Shown: positions 1 through 11,634, numbered from the stretch's first letter. The stretch: 64,000 nucleotides of DNA from Curvibacter gracilis ATCC BAA-807 (GCF_000518645.1 NZ_JADZ01000005.1:124001-188000); one strand, 5' to 3'. The notes: generated from the letters alone by a model not told the origin. Made by a program: numbers and translations.

Positions 1-2
1 AC

Positions 3-2452
<2,450 letters not shown>

Positions 2453-2496
2453 AGTCGGGTCGTCTGGCCCGGCCAGCACCTCGGGGACAAGAGCGA

Positions 2497-2526
2497 CCGA
2501 CCGGGTCGGGCAGGGCGCTGCATAAT
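2497..2526 (+). promoter_or_regulatory. Inverted repeat and -10-like box upstream of the aldehyde dehydrogenase
   Basis: A 13-bp inverted repeat (CCGACC-G-GGTCGG, 2497-2509) lies 11 bp before CATAAT (2521-2526), which resembles a sigma-70 -10 box. No good -35 is visible. A repressor or activator site is possible, but this is only a pattern call. Confidence 0.25.
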
Positions 2527-2568
2527 CGCCGCTCGCTGCAGGGCCTGTCCTGCCAGTAGGAGACCAGG

Positions 2569-3990
2569 GTGAAGAACTACGCATCGCACTACATCAACGG
2601 CCAATGGGTGGCCGCACACAGCGCCGACCGCTTTCCGGTGCACGACTCGAGCACCGAAGAGGTGTTTGCCTGCGTGCCCGCTGGTGACGCCGATGAGGCC
2701 GCCAATGCGGTGCTTGCCGCCCGTGCGGCCTTCGAGGCCTGGGCCGCCACACCGGTGGAAACCCGGGCCGCTCTGCTCGACAAGGTGGCGGCCGGCCTCA
2801 AGGCCCGCACCGACGAACTGGCCCTGACCATCGCCCGCGAAGTGGGCATGCCGCTCAAGCTGGCCCGCGCCGTCCAGGTGGGCGGCCCGACCTGGGGCTG
2901 GGGCCATTTCGCCAAGGTGGCCCGGGGTTTCGAGTGGGAGCAACAGGTGGGCAACTCGCGCGTGCTGCGCGAGCCCATCGGCGTGGTGGCCTGCATCACG
3001 CCCTGGAACTTTCCGCTCAACCAGATCACGCTCAAGGTGGCGGCGGCACTCGCGGCCGGCTGCACGGTGGTGCTCAAGCCCAGCGAAATCGCCCCCGTGA
3101 ACGCCATGATCCTGGCCGAGATCATCCATGAGGCGGGCTTCCCGCCTGGGGTGTTCAACCTGGTGAACGGGGCCGGCCCGGTGGTGGGCGAGGTGCTGGC
3201 CAGCCACCATGAGGTCGACATGGTGAGCTTCACCGGCTCCACCCGGGCCGGCAAGCGTGTGGCCGAGCTGGCGGCCCACAGCGTCAAGCGCGTGGCGCTG
3301 GAGCTGGGGGGCAAGTCGGCCAGCGTGGTGCTGCCCGATGCCGATTTTCCGGCCGCCATCAAGGGCAGCGTGTCGGCCTGCCTGCTCAACAGCGGGCAGA
3401 CCTGTTCGGCCCACACCCGGCTGCTGGTGCCCGAAGATCGCTACGACGAGGTCAAGGCGCTGGCCCAGGCGGCGATCGCCCGTTTTGCCATCGGCCCCAG
3501 CCTGGACGAAGCCAGCAAGCTGGGCCCTTTGATCAGCGCGGCCCAGCGCGACCGGGTGCTGGGCTTCATCGAGCAGGACCTGCGCGAGGGCGCCGAGCTG
3601 GTGGCCGGCGGGCCGGAACGGCCGGCCTTCGACAAGGGGTATTTCGTTCAACCTACCATCCTGCGGGTGAAGCCTGGGGACACCCTGGCGCGTGAGGAGA
3701 TCTTCGGCCCGGTGCTGGTCATCATCACCTACCGCGACGAAGAAGAAGCCATCCGCATTGCCAACGACACCCTCTATGGCCTGGGCGGCGGCGTCTGGAG
3801 TGCTGACGAGGCCCATGCCGTGGCCGTGGCCCGCCGCATCCGCACCGGGCAGATCGACATCAACGGGGGGCCTTTCAACCCCCAGGCCCCGTTCGGGGGT
3901 TACAAGCAATCGGGCAACGGGCGTGAGAACGGCATCTACGGCTTCGAGGAGTTCCTGGAGTACAAGTCGCTGCAGTTCCAGCCGGCTTGA
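2569..3990 (+). CDS. Aldehyde dehydrogenase family protein, NAD(P)+-dependent
   Basis: A full-length ALDH-superfamily enzyme (473 aa) oxidising an aldehyde to the acid. Visible landmarks are N147 in PWNFPLN (oxyanion), the cofactor loop FTGSTRAGK, general base E245 in LELGGKS, nucleophile C279 in NSGQTCSA and the late EEIFGPV motif. The start is GTG 2569, chosen because a purine-rich AGGAGA ribosome site lies just upstream and the N-terminus (HYINGQW) matches the family start. It is followed 41 bp later by a flavin reductase on the same strand, so the two may be cotranscribed. The substrate is not identifiable from sequence. Confidence 0.92.
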   Translation: MKNYASHYINGQWVAAHSADRFPVHDSSTEEVFACVPAGDADEAANAVLAARAAFEAWAATPVETRAALLDKVAAGLKARTDELALTIAREVGMPLKLARAVQVGGPTWGWGHFAKVARGFEWEQQVGNSRVLREPIGVVACITPWNFPLNQITLKVAAALAAGCTVVLKPSEIAPVNAMILAEIIHEAGFPPGVFNLVNGAGPVVGEVLASHHEVDMVSFTGSTRAGKRVAELAAHSVKRVALELGGKSASVVLPDADFPAAIKGSVSACLLNSGQTCSAHTRLLVPEDRYDEVKALAQAAIARFAIGPSLDEASKLGPLISAAQRDRVLGFIEQDLREGAELVAGGPERPAFDKGYFVQPTILRVKPGDTLAREEIFGPVLVIITYRDEEEAIRIANDTLYGLGGGVWSADEAHAVAVARRIRTGQIDINGGPFNPQAPFGGYKQSGNGRENGIYGFEEFLEYKSLQFQPA

Positions 3991-4031
3991 TGCCTGGGCC
4001 CCGTCTCTGACACCTTGCACGAAAGACCGCC

Positions 4032-4652
4032 ATGACTGAAGACCGCCATGTTTACGAACCGGCCCAGGGCCATGGCCTGCCGCACGACCCCTTCAACGCC
4101 ATCGTGGGGCCGCGCCCCATCGGCTGGATCTCCACCTGCTCGGCTGCCGGGGCGCTGAACCTGGCGCCGTACAGCTTTTTCAACGCCTTCAATTACGTGC
4201 CGCCCATCGTGGGCTTTGCCAGCATTGGCTACAAGGACACGGTGCGCAACATCGAGGAGACCGGCGAGTTCGTCTGGAACCTGGTGAACCGGCCGCTGGT
4301 CGAGCCCATGAACCAGAGCTGCGCCGCGGTGCCGCCCGAGGTCAGCGAGTTCGAACTCACGGGGCTGACGCCGCTGCCCTCGCGCCTGGTGAAACCGCCC
4401 CGGGTGGGCGAAAGCCCGGTCAACTTCGAATGCCGCCTCACCCAGTTGATCCAGCTCCAGACAGCGGCCCATGAGGCCGTGCCCACCTGGCTGGTGCTGG
4501 GCGAGGTGGTGGCGGTGCACATCGAGCGCAGCCTGCTGCGCGACGGCGTCTTTGACACGGCCGCAGCCGGCCCCGTGCTGCGCGGCGGCGGCCCGGCCGA
4601 CTACTTCAGCGTCGGGCCTGAGCAGCTGTTCAAGCTGTACCGACCGCGCTGA
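4032..4652 (+). CDS. Flavin reductase-like (FMN-binding split-barrel) protein
   Basis: A 206-aa protein of the flavin reductase-like family (flavoredoxin/NTA monooxygenase component B type). The signature start of the fold is visible, with DPFNAIVGPRPIGWIST near residues 19-35 and NLAPYSFFNAF near 44-54, as in proteins that bind FMN and either reduce flavin with NAD(P)H or supply reduced flavin to a monooxygenase. No monooxygenase partner is adjacent; the neighbours are an aldehyde dehydrogenase upstream and arfB two bases downstream. It is probably cytoplasmic. The family call is secure; its physiological electron acceptor is unknown. Confidence 0.85.
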   Translation: MTEDRHVYEPAQGHGLPHDPFNAIVGPRPIGWISTCSAAGALNLAPYSFFNAFNYVPPIVGFASIGYKDTVRNIEETGEFVWNLVNRPLVEPMNQSCAAVPPEVSEFELTGLTPLPSRLVKPPRVGESPVNFECRLTQLIQLQTAAHEAVPTWLVLGEVVAVHIERSLLRDGVFDTAAAGPVLRGGGPADYFSVGPEQLFKLYRPR

Positions 4653-4654
4653 GC

Positions 4655-5119
4655 GTGGGCGTGAACGTGGGCGCAGACGACGACACCCCTGGCCCGGCCC
4701 AGGCGGCCCCGGGTCCGCTGGTGCGCGAAGACGAGGTGGAGTTCACAGCCATCCGGGCCCAGGGCGCGGGCGGCCAGAACGTCAACAAGGTGTCCAGCGC
4801 GGTGCACCTGCGCTACAGCATTCCCGAGGCGTCACTGCCCGACGATCTGAAGGAGCGGCTGCTGGGGCTGCGCGACCACCGCATCACCGCCGACGGGGTG
4901 GTGGTGATCAAGGCCCAGACCCAGCGCAGCCAGGAGCAGAACCGCCTGGAGGCCTTGCAAAGACTGCAGGCCTTGATCGACTCGGTGGCGGTGCCCCCCA
5001 AGACGCGGCGTCCGACCAAGCCCACCCGTGGTTCACGACTGCGCCGCCTGCAAGACAAAAACCAGCGGGGCCTGGTCAAACAGCAGCGCAGCCGCCCACG
5101 CGATGAGGGCGGTGCCTGA
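4655..5119 (+). CDS. arfB: Alternative ribosome-rescue peptidyl-tRNA hydrolase ArfB (YaeJ)
   Basis: A short class I release-factor-like protein (154 aa) that frees stalled ribosomes on non-stop mRNA. The catalytic GGQ is at residues 39-41 inside RAQGAGGQNVNKV. There is no codon-recognition domain, and the C-terminus is a long basic tail (RLRRLQDKNQRGLVKQQRSR) of the kind that enters the empty mRNA channel. The start is GTG 4655, two bases after the flavin reductase stop, implying coupled translation. Length and architecture fit ArfB rather than RF1/RF2. Confidence 0.92.
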   Translation: MGVNVGADDDTPGPAQAAPGPLVREDEVEFTAIRAQGAGGQNVNKVSSAVHLRYSIPEASLPDDLKERLLGLRDHRITADGVVVIKAQTQRSQEQNRLEALQRLQALIDSVAVPPKTRRPTKPTRGSRLRRLQDKNQRGLVKQQRSRPRDEGGA

Positions 5120-5225
5120 GCCTGTTGCGCCGCTGCTGCAGCCCGCGCGCGGACAATCTGCAATTCGGAATCCGGCTTGACTGCCGTTGCCGGTTTGCAT
5201 TTATCATTCGCGCAAGGGAGATGAT

Positions 5226-5555
5226 ATGAAACAAATTGTTCAATCCTTGCGCTCCAGCCAAGCCCAGCGACAGGGGCAGATCGCCCGCATCCTGATCGTG
5301 TTGGGTCTTTCCGCTGCCTGGGGGCACATGGCTGGCCATTCGATGGGCCTCAGCAACCAGAGTGCGTCTGCGCTCACCCCGATCAGCATTTTGGCGTTGG
5401 TCGCCGGTTTTGCACTGGCGGCCCTGACACGACAAGAGCTGAAGGCCTGCCTGGCCCAGCAACAGGCGGCCGCGGAAGACACCATGCACGTGTCGATTGC
5501 AACGCGCAGACTGCAATTGATTCACGGCAGCCGCACCGCCGACCCCCAACACTGA
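5226..5555 (+). CDS. Small membrane protein of unknown function
   Basis: A 109-aa protein not recognised as any family. ATG 5226 is preferred over an upstream in-frame ATG (5187) because an AAGGGAG ribosome site sits 5 bp before it. Two hydrophobic stretches are visible, at residues about 20-37 (ILIVLGLSAAWGHMAG) and 48-66 (ISILALVAGFALAAL), so it is probably an inner-membrane hairpin with a soluble C-terminal tail. It stands between arfB and a Crp/Fnr regulator. Function cannot be inferred. Confidence 0.6.
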   Translation: MKQIVQSLRSSQAQRQGQIARILIVLGLSAAWGHMAGHSMGLSNQSASALTPISILALVAGFALAALTRQELKACLAQQQAAAEDTMHVSIATRRLQLIHGSRTADPQH

Positions 5556-5683
5556 ACAGAACCCTGCGCCCAGGCCAAGCCCCACGGGCTTGATGGGCTC
5601 GCCCGGCACGGCCTGGGTGCCTCGGGTGCTTCAACTGCGACACAATCGAGGGCTTGACGACGCATTTTTCGCGCGTGCTGCCC

Positions 5684-6400
5684 ATGATCCCCATCAAAAC
5701 CGAATCCGCCTGGCGCGGCACCTCCGACTGCCGTGCCTGCGCCGTGCGCGACATGGCGCTGTTTGCCGAACTCGATGAGCGCGACTTCGCTCAGATCCAT
5801 GCCCCGATCGACGACCTCGAATACAAGACCGGCGAGTCCTTGTACTCGGAGGGGCAGGGTGCCCAGGGTGTTTTCACGCTGCGCAAAGGGCTGTTGAAAC
5901 TGGTTCGGCTCACCTCCGACGGGCGCCAGCGCATCGTGCGCGTGGTGCGGCCCGGCGATGTCGCGGGGCTGGAGGCCTTGGTTACACGCCGTTACGACAG
6001 CGAAGCCGTGGCGCTCTCGGATGTGCTTGTGTGCCGGATACCGCTGACGGTCTTGCAGGGTCTGGCCACCCACAGCCCACGCCTGCATGGTGCCCTGATG
6101 GGCAAATGGCAAGGGGCCCTGAAAGCAGCGGACGATTGGTTGGCCGAACTCAATTTCGGCTCGGCCCGCCAGCGTGTCAGCCACCTGGTGCGCAAAATGC
6201 AGTCCGCTGAGCAGCCTGACGAGGTGCTGCTGTTCCGGCGCGAAGACATGGGGGCCATGCTGGACTTGAAGCTGGAGACGGTCAGCCGCGAGGTCAGCGC
6301 CCTGGTCCGCGACGGCATTCTCGAGCCCCTGGACCGGCTCGGGCGGCGCTACCGGTTGCTGGACGACACAGGCCTGCAGGCCCTGCAGCAGGGCGACTGA
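5684..6400 (+). CDS. Crp/Fnr-family transcriptional regulator
   Basis: A 238-aa regulator with an N-terminal cyclic-nucleotide-binding-type beta-roll (residues about 25-140) and a C-terminal winged helix with the recognition region MLDLKLETVSREVSALVRDG. ATG 5684 is chosen, though an in-frame TTG at 5654 could add ten residues. The N-terminus carries SDCRACAVRD, two cysteines spaced C-x2-C that recall the start of FNR; no other cysteine is obvious in the sensor half except one in VLVCRIP, so a complete FNR-type four-cysteine cluster site is not certain. It is convergent with the universal stress protein gene, 16 bp away. The ligand and targets are unknown. Confidence 0.85.
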   Translation: MIPIKTESAWRGTSDCRACAVRDMALFAELDERDFAQIHAPIDDLEYKTGESLYSEGQGAQGVFTLRKGLLKLVRLTSDGRQRIVRVVRPGDVAGLEALVTRRYDSEAVALSDVLVCRIPLTVLQGLATHSPRLHGALMGKWQGALKAADDWLAELNFGSARQRVSHLVRKMQSAEQPDEVLLFRREDMGAMLDLKLETVSREVSALVRDGILEPLDRLGRRYRLLDDTGLQALQQGD

Positions 6401-6416
6401 AGCCTGCGTGACCGGT

Positions 6417-6854
6417 TCAGTCCGCTTGCGGGGGCTTGACGATCAGCACCGGCACGGGTGATGCCTGCAGCAGGTCGTGCGACACCGACCCCTCCAGCAC
6501 GGTGCGCAGCAGGCTCTTGCCGTGCCCACCCATCACCACCATGGCACAACGCTTGAGCTCGATCAGATCGAGCAGGGCCGGCACCGGGTCGCCCGTCACC
6601 ACCTCGGTGTGGTGCGGTACACCGGCCGCATGCAGCAAGGCCTGGGCTTTTTCCAGGGCATGGCTGCCGGCCGCGGTGCTGATCTGCTCGATCACCTCGG
6701 GGTTGGGCGCCTTCACCAGCTCGTACAAGGTGGCAGGCGTTTGCACATTGGCCAGCAGCAGATGGGCCTGCAGGCCGTCGTGGGCCAATCGGATGGCAAA
6801 GCGGACGGCATCCAGAGACAAATCGGTTCCGTCGATGGGCACGAGGATGTGCAT
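6417..6854 (-). CDS. Universal stress protein, UspA family
   Basis: A 145-aa single-domain Usp protein. The start MHILVPIDGT is taken at 6854 because AAAGGA lies just upstream, rather than a longer in-frame ATG at 6893. The ATP-binding signature G-x2-G-x9-G-S is intact near the C-terminus (GGHGKSLLRTVLEGS), so it belongs to the nucleotide-binding branch. Usp proteins of this type respond to starvation, oxygen limitation or redox stress. It is convergent with a Crp/Fnr regulator, and an inverted repeat lies in its leader. Confidence 0.9.
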   Translation of the reverse strand: MHILVPIDGTDLSLDAVRFAIRLAHDGLQAHLLLANVQTPATLYELVKAPNPEVIEQISTAAGSHALEKAQALLHAAGVPHHTEVVTGDPVPALLDLIELKRCAMVVMGGHGKSLLRTVLEGSVSHDLLQASPVPVLIVKPPQAD

Positions 6855-6877
6855 GAGGATTCCTTTCAACAACCGGC

Positions 6878-6911
6878 TGCCACGGTGTGGCAACCCTGTG
6901 AAATCAATATA
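6878..6911 (-). promoter_or_regulatory. Leader inverted repeat and -10-like box of the universal stress protein gene
   Basis: A perfect 6-3-6 inverted repeat (TGCCAC-ACC-GTGGCA read on the minus strand, 6878-6892) lies between the gene's ribosome site and a -10-like TATATT (6906-6911, minus strand). It could be an operator or a leader hairpin. No clear -35 is present. Confidence 0.3.
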
Positions 6912-7010
6912 CCTCCGGCAGCAGACAGCTTGATGTCCATGGCCCCGGGTGGGGTGTTCCGTGGCGGCCTCTCTTGACGCAGGTCAGGACTTGCCCGCGC
7001 CTGTGCAGGC

Positions 7011-9020
7011 TCAGTGCAGGGGCTTGGCGTCGGGCCGCGTGCGGTAGAAGGTCAGTGGCTCGGCCTTGGCCTGGTTCAACACCGAGCGCTTGATCTTGCC
7101 CACCACGTGCATCTCACAGGGTTTGCAGTCAAAGCGCAGGGTGAGTTTCTCTTTGCCGTTGATCAGGGTGAGTGGCTCGGCCCGCACCGTGCCCTGCACG
7201 CCGGTCACGCCCTTGGCCTGCTTGGGGCACAGGCTCATCGAGAAGCGCACGCAGTGCTTGGTGATCATCAGCGACACCTCGCCTTCCTCTTCGTGGCTCT
7301 CGTAGGCGGCGGCGATCACCTTCACGCCGTGCCGGGCGTAAAAGGCCCGGGCCTTGTCATTGAAGACATTGGCCAGGTAGCTGAGGGTGTCTTCGGGGTA
7401 GTTCACCGGAGGCTGCACCGCCTGGCCCCGCTGGGGGCGCTGGTAGGCGGCTGCGCGGGCGGCCTCCAGCGCAGCGATGGCGTCGCGGCGCAGGGGGTTG
7501 AGCGCCGAGGCTGGCACAAACCAGGGCTGGCTCAGGGCCACATTCACATCGATGGGCTCGAACACCGTGGCGCCGAACTTGCCCAGGTGCTCGCGCAGGC
7601 TGGACTCGTTGCGCTGCGCGTCGCGGGCCAGCTCATGCGGGTGCTGCAGCCGGGCGCTGCCCTGGTGACCGTCTTCGTCGGTCAGCTGCAACTCAAACCC
7701 GTCAGCGGTGTCTTGCAGGGCGGCCCAGACGCCGATGCGGCGCTCGCTGGACTTCTTCTCCAGCAGCCGAACCCAGTCCATGTCGCGGTTGCGGTTGATC
7801 TCGGTGCCGCGGCGCAGGTCCTTGAAGCCCTCCATGGGGTCTTTGGGGAAGACGCGCCAATGCCCCACCTTGCCGGCCGAGGCCGGTTCGGCCCGGTTGA
7901 TGGCCACACCGACCAGCTCTTTTTGCAGGTCGTAGTAGCACAGCCCGTCGCCGTTGTGCAGCACCGTGGCGGGGCTGCTGGTTTCCAGCTCGACCCAGTT
8001 GGGGCCCACCTGGGTCACCCAGCCGATGGCCTGGCCGGGGTTCTTGGGTGTGTCAAAGGCGCCGATGTCGTCCTTGCGCCCGTTGACGAAGTAGTCGGTG
8101 AACTCGCGGTTGAAGTTCTGGTTGGGGTCGGGGGTGAAGGTGAAGCGGGTGCGCCCGCTGGAGGCGCGCGCCAGCGGCGGGCGCGCGGGGTCATAGGAGC
8201 CCTCGCGTGACTCGATCACCTCGTCGATCAGCCGCCGGTAGTGCGCGGTGATGTTCTTCACATAGGCCATGTCCTTGTACCGGCCCTCGATCTTGAAGCT
8301 GCGCACGCCGGCATCGATCAAGGCCTCCAGGTTGTCGGACTGGTTGTTGTCCTTCATCGACAACACATGCTTGTCGTGCGCCACAAAACGCCCCTGGCTG
8401 TCGGTCACCTGGTAGGGCAGGCGGCAGGCCTGCGAACAGTCGCCCCGGTTGGCGCTGCGCCCGGTGTGCGCATGGCTGATGTAGCACTGGCCGCTGTAGG
8501 CCACGCACAGGGCGCCGTGCACAAAAAACTCCAGCTGGCAGCGGTTGGGGTCCAGGCCCTGGTGGATGTCGCGGATCTGCTCCAGCGTCAGCTCGCGGGC
8601 CAGCACGATCTGCGAGAAGCCCACGTCCTGCATGAAACGGGCTTTCTCCACACTGCGGATGTCGGTCTGGGTGCTGGCGTGGAGCTGGATCGGGGGCAGG
8701 TCGATCTCCAGCAAGCCCATGTCCTGCACGATCAGCACGTCAGCGCCGGCGTTGTAGACGTCCCAGGCCATCTGGCGTGCGGGCTCCAGTTCATCGTCGC
8801 GCAAGATGGTGTTGAGCGTGATGAAAATGCGGCTGCCAAAGCGGTGGGCGTGGCGGCACAGGCGCTCGATGTCGCGGATGTCGTTGCCGGCCGAGGCCCG
8901 GGCGCCAAAACCGGGGCCACCGATGTAGACGGCGTCGGCGCCATGGTTGATGGCTTCGATGCCGATGTCGGCATCGCGTGCCGGGGCCAGAAGCTCGATT
9001 TGGTGGCTGAGCAAAGACAT
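7011..9020 (-). CDS. rlhA: U32-family protein RlhA (YdcP), 23S rRNA C2501 hydroxylation factor
   Basis: A 669-aa peptidase-U32-type protein, close in order and wording of motifs to E. coli RlhA, which is needed for 5-hydroxycytidine at C2501 of 23S rRNA. Recognised blocks are ELLAPARDADIGIEAI and GADAVYIGGPGFGAR at the N-terminus, TLNTILRDDELEPA, and the cysteine-rich core CVAYSGQC / RSANRGDCSQACRLPYQ. A second cysteine group near the C-terminus (ITKHCVRF, LCPKQAKG, FDCKPCEMH) is shared with E. coli. The start is MSLLSHQIELL at 9020; the longer open frame to 9191 runs into the divergent gene's promoter. The C-terminal half carries the DUF3656-type extension. The family call is firm; the rRNA target is by homology. 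Confidence 0.9.
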   Translation of the reverse strand: MSLLSHQIELLAPARDADIGIEAINHGADAVYIGGPGFGARASAGNDIRDIERLCRHAHRFGSRIFITLNTILRDDELEPARQMAWDVYNAGADVLIVQDMGLLEIDLPPIQLHASTQTDIRSVEKARFMQDVGFSQIVLARELTLEQIRDIHQGLDPNRCQLEFFVHGALCVAYSGQCYISHAHTGRSANRGDCSQACRLPYQVTDSQGRFVAHDKHVLSMKDNNQSDNLEALIDAGVRSFKIEGRYKDMAYVKNITAHYRRLIDEVIESREGSYDPARPPLARASSGRTRFTFTPDPNQNFNREFTDYFVNGRKDDIGAFDTPKNPGQAIGWVTQVGPNWVELETSSPATVLHNGDGLCYYDLQKELVGVAINRAEPASAGKVGHWRVFPKDPMEGFKDLRRGTEINRNRDMDWVRLLEKKSSERRIGVWAALQDTADGFELQLTDEDGHQGSARLQHPHELARDAQRNESSLREHLGKFGATVFEPIDVNVALSQPWFVPASALNPLRRDAIAALEAARAAAYQRPQRGQAVQPPVNYPEDTLSYLANVFNDKARAFYARHGVKVIAAAYESHEEEGEVSLMITKHCVRFSMSLCPKQAKGVTGVQGTVRAEPLTLINGKEKLTLRFDCKPCEMHVVGKIKRSVLNQAKAEPLTFYRTRPDAKPLH

Positions 9021-9135
9021 GGGTGGGGTGTACCGACAACGGCCGGTCAGGCTGGACTGGAGGAGGGCGGATTTTAGCGGGCCCGCACGGCTTGCGCCTT
9101 TCGGGGCGTGCATCAGCCCCTCTACACTCGGGCGC

Positions 9136-9882
9136 ATGAACAAGAATCCGGCCCGTTTTGACTCGATCGACGCCCTGCGGGCGCTGGCCATGCTGTGGAT
9201 GACGGCCTATCACTTCTGCTTCGACCTCAACCACCTGGGCTGGCTGCACCAGAACTTCTTTCAGGACCCGTTCTGGACCGTGCAGCGCACCCTGATCGTC
9301 AGCCTGTTCCTGCTGTGCGCCGGCCTGGGGCAATCGGTGGCCCTGGCCCAGGGGCAGGGCTGGCCCCGGTTTTGGCGGCGCTGGGCCCAGGTGGCGGGCT
9401 GCGCCCTGGCGGTCAGCGCGGGTTCGTACCTGATGTTTCCCAACAGCTTCATCTACTTCGGCGTGCTGCATGGCCTGGCCGTGATGCTGGTCCTGGCCCG
9501 GCTCAGCGCCGGCTGGGGGCGCTGGCTGTGGCCCGCCGGCGCCCTGGCCCTGGCAGCGGCCTGGGCCGCGCCGATGCTGCACCAGGCCTGGCCGGCCCTG
9601 TCGGTGCTGGATGGGCCCGCCCTCAATTGGCTGGGTCTGATCGGCCACAAGCCGGTGACCGAAGACTATGTGCCGGTGCTGCCCTGGCTGGGCGTGATGT
9701 GGTGGGGTCTGGCGGTCGGGCAATGGTTGATGCGCGCACAGCCTGCCTGGCTGACCCGGCCTCTGCCGCTGTGGGGGCGTCGGCTGGCCCCCTTGGGCCG
9801 CATCAGCCTGAGTTGGTACATGCTGCACCAGCCCGTGCTGCTGGGTGCGCTGATGGCCTGGCGCTGGGCCTTTGGCCACTGA
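9136..9882 (+). CDS. DUF1624 (heparan-alpha-glucosaminide N-acetyltransferase-like) membrane protein
   Basis: A 248-aa polytopic inner-membrane protein starting at ATG 9136 (MNKNPARFDSIDALRALAM). The opening RFDSIDALRALAMLWM and following YHFCFDLNHLG are typical of the HGSNAT catalytic-domain/DUF1624 family of membrane acyltransferases. About seven hydrophobic segments follow, ending in ISLSWYMLHQPVL. The conserved His/Asp in YHFCFD are candidate catalytic residues by family analogy. The substrate is unknown. It is divergent from rlhA with a 115-bp shared promoter region and is followed by a bidirectional terminator. Confidence 0.75.
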   Translation: MNKNPARFDSIDALRALAMLWMTAYHFCFDLNHLGWLHQNFFQDPFWTVQRTLIVSLFLLCAGLGQSVALAQGQGWPRFWRRWAQVAGCALAVSAGSYLMFPNSFIYFGVLHGLAVMLVLARLSAGWGRWLWPAGALALAAAWAAPMLHQAWPALSVLDGPALNWLGLIGHKPVTEDYVPVLPWLGVMWWGLAVGQWLMRAQPAWLTRPLPLWGRRLAPLGRISLSWYMLHQPVLLGALMAWRWAFGH

Positions 9883-9901
9883 CCAAGCACGAACAGGCAA
9901 C

Positions 9902-9927
9902 AAAAAAGCGGCCTGAGCCGCTTTTTT
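9902..9927. terminator. Bidirectional rho-independent terminator
   Basis: A stem AAAAAAGCGGC / GCCGCTTTTTT closes on a CTGA loop between two convergent genes. The T-run on each strand serves both the DUF1624 gene (plus) and the parvulin gene (minus). Confidence 0.88.
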
Positions 9928-9946
9928 GGGGAGGAGAACCAGGGTC

Positions 9947-10732
9947 TTACTCGACCTTGGCCTTGGCGCGCAGGTCTTCCTGGAACTTGGCCAGGCGTTG
10001 CTGCTGCAGTTGCTGGGCGATCTGCGGCTTGACTTCGTCGATCTTGGGCAGTTGGGCCTGACGCACGTCGTCCAGGCGGATCACGTGCCAGCCGAACTGG
10101 CTTTGCACCGGGGTGTCGGTGGTCTGGCCCTTGTTGAGCTTGATCAGGGCTTCGGTGAATTCCTTCACATAGCTGCCGGGGTTGGCCCAGTCCAGATCGC
10201 CACCCTTGGCGCCCGAACCCGGGTCCTTGGATTGCTTCTTGGCGATGTCTTCGAACTTGGCGCCCTTCTTCAGGCGGGCGATGATGTCCTTGGCTTCGCT
10301 TTCCTTCTCGACCAGGATGTGGCGGGCCTTGTATTCCTTGCCACCGTTGGCGGCGGCGAACTTGTCGTATTCAGCCTTGATTTCCTCGTCGGTGACGGGG
10401 TTCTTCTTCTGGAAGTCGGCGAACAGTTCGCGGATCAGGATGGTCTGACGGGCGAGTTCGATCTGGGTCTTGAAGTCTTCGGTGGCGTCCAGACCCAGCT
10501 TCTGGGCTTCCTGCATGAAGATTTCGCGGGCGATGACTTCGTCCTTGATCTGGCCTTCCAGTTCAGGGGTGACCGGGCGGCCGGAGCGGGCCACTTGCTG
10601 GGCCAGCGCGTCAGCACGGGCCTTGGGCACTGCCTTGCCATTCACGATGGCAATGTTTTGTGCCGAGACCGGCAGGGCCAGCGTGACGGCAATGGCAGCA
10701 GCAGCAATGCTGCCCAGAGACAGTTTCTTCAT
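9947..10732 (-). CDS. Periplasmic peptidyl-prolyl cis-trans isomerase, parvulin (PpiC) type
   Basis: A 261-aa secreted parvulin. The signal peptide MKKLSLGSIAAAAIAVTLAL ends in PVSA-Q (cleavage near residue 25). A SurA-like N-terminal helical region (25-125) is followed by a rotamase domain (about 130-225) with ARHILVEKESEAKDII, KGAKFEDIAKK, KGGDLDW and QFGWHVIRLDD, the conserved parvulin core including the His and Phe-Gly-Trp-His segment. It likely assists folding of outer-membrane or periplasmic proteins. It lies 87 bp downstream of bolA on the same strand and is the last gene before a terminator. Confidence 0.9.
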   Translation of the reverse strand: MKKLSLGSIAAAAIAVTLALPVSAQNIAIVNGKAVPKARADALAQQVARSGRPVTPELEGQIKDEVIAREIFMQEAQKLGLDATEDFKTQIELARQTILIRELFADFQKKNPVTDEEIKAEYDKFAAANGGKEYKARHILVEKESEAKDIIARLKKGAKFEDIAKKQSKDPGSGAKGGDLDWANPGSYVKEFTEALIKLNKGQTTDTPVQSQFGWHVIRLDDVRQAQLPKIDEVKPQIAQQLQQQRLAKFQEDLRAKAKVE

Positions 10733-10819
10733 CCTTGTTCCTCAGAAAATCCGGAGATGTTGGGGCCTTGGGGCCTGATGGATAGACAAGCCTGGTGGGC
10801 GTTAAAGCAAATAAGGCGT

Positions 10820-11089
10820 TTAAAGCACTTCGATGGCGAGGGCATGCAGGCCCTGGTCCATGAAATCTCGCAGCGAATCATACACAAGCCTGTGCTGGGC
10901 CACGCGTGAACGGCCCGTAAACAAAGGCGAGCCGATGCGCACCCTGAAATGGGTGCCGGAGCCACTGCCGTTGGCGCCCGCATGACCGGCGTGGGCTGCG
11001 CTTTCATCCAGCACTTCGAGGGTGTGGGTCTGCAAGGCCACACGCAGGGTGTCGGCAATGGCCTGGGCGGTGATGGCCTGCGCGGTCAT
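10820..11089 (-). CDS. bolA: BolA-family protein
   Basis: An 89-aa BolA-fold protein. The C-terminal part has the family pattern RVAQHRLVYDSLRDFMDQGLHALAI with the invariant His used for iron-sulfur ligation with monothiol glutaredoxins. BolA proteins link Fe-S trafficking, cell shape and stress. The start ATG overlaps the yciB stop in the form ATGA, so it is translated from the same mRNA as msrB-yciB. The middle segment (AHAGHAGANGSGSGTH) is a longer, low-complexity loop than in E. coli BolA. Confidence 0.88.
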   Translation of the reverse strand: MTAQAITAQAIADTLRVALQTHTLEVLDESAAHAGHAGANGSGSGTHFRVRIGSPLFTGRSRVAQHRLVYDSLRDFMDQGLHALAIEVL

Positions 11090-11634
11090 GAGGGGTCCTT
11101 GGCGTCGTCGGTCTTCATGTAGCGCGACAGCACCAGGGCTTGCGCGATCACAAACACAAACATCAGGCCCATGCCGCCGAACAGCTTGAAATTGACCCAG
11201 GTGTCGGTGTCATAGTTGAAGGCCACCCACAGGTTCAGGCAGCCCATCACGGCGAAAAAGCCCACCCAACTCCATTGGGTGAGGCGCCAGGCGTCTTCGG
11301 GCAGCTCCATCTGGGCCCCCATCAGGCTTTTGAGCAGGTTCTTCTTGAAGACCAGCTGGCCGATCAGCAGGGCCGAGCCCATCAGCCAGTACAGCACGGT
11401 GGGCTTCCACTTGATGAAGGTGTCGTTGTGCGAGATCAGCGTGGCACCACCGAACAGCACGATCACGCCCAGGCTGATCCACTGCATGGGCTCGACCTTG
11501 CCGGTCTTGTAGCGCAGGTAGCCGATCTGCAGGACGGTGGCCACGATGGCGATGGCCGTGGCCGCGTAGATGCCGGCGAACTTGAAAGCTGCGAAAAACA
11601 GCAGGATCGGGAAAAAGTCGAGAAGCAGCTTCAT
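11086..11634 (-). CDS. yciB: Inner-membrane septation protein YciB (IspZ)
   Basis: A 182-aa multi-pass membrane protein of the intracellular septation protein A family. The start [18 protein letters not shown] is at 11634, where the ATG overlaps the msrB stop. Five hydrophobic segments are visible, with the family blocks [22 protein letters not shown] and [15 protein letters not shown] (positions about 50-95). E. coli YciB interacts with elongasome and divisome proteins and affects envelope integrity. Both ends overlap neighbours by 4 bases, which implies coupled expression with msrB and bolA. Confidence 0.92.
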   Translation of the reverse strand: MKLLLDFFPILLFFAAFKFAGIYAATAIAIVATVLQIGYLRYKTGKVEPMQWISLGVIVLFGGATLISHNDTFIKWKPTVLYWLMGSALLIGQLVFKKNLLKSLMGAQMELPEDAWRLTQWSWVGFFAVMGCLNLWVAFNYDTDTWVNFKLFGGMGLMFVFVIAQALVLSRYMKTDDAKDPS

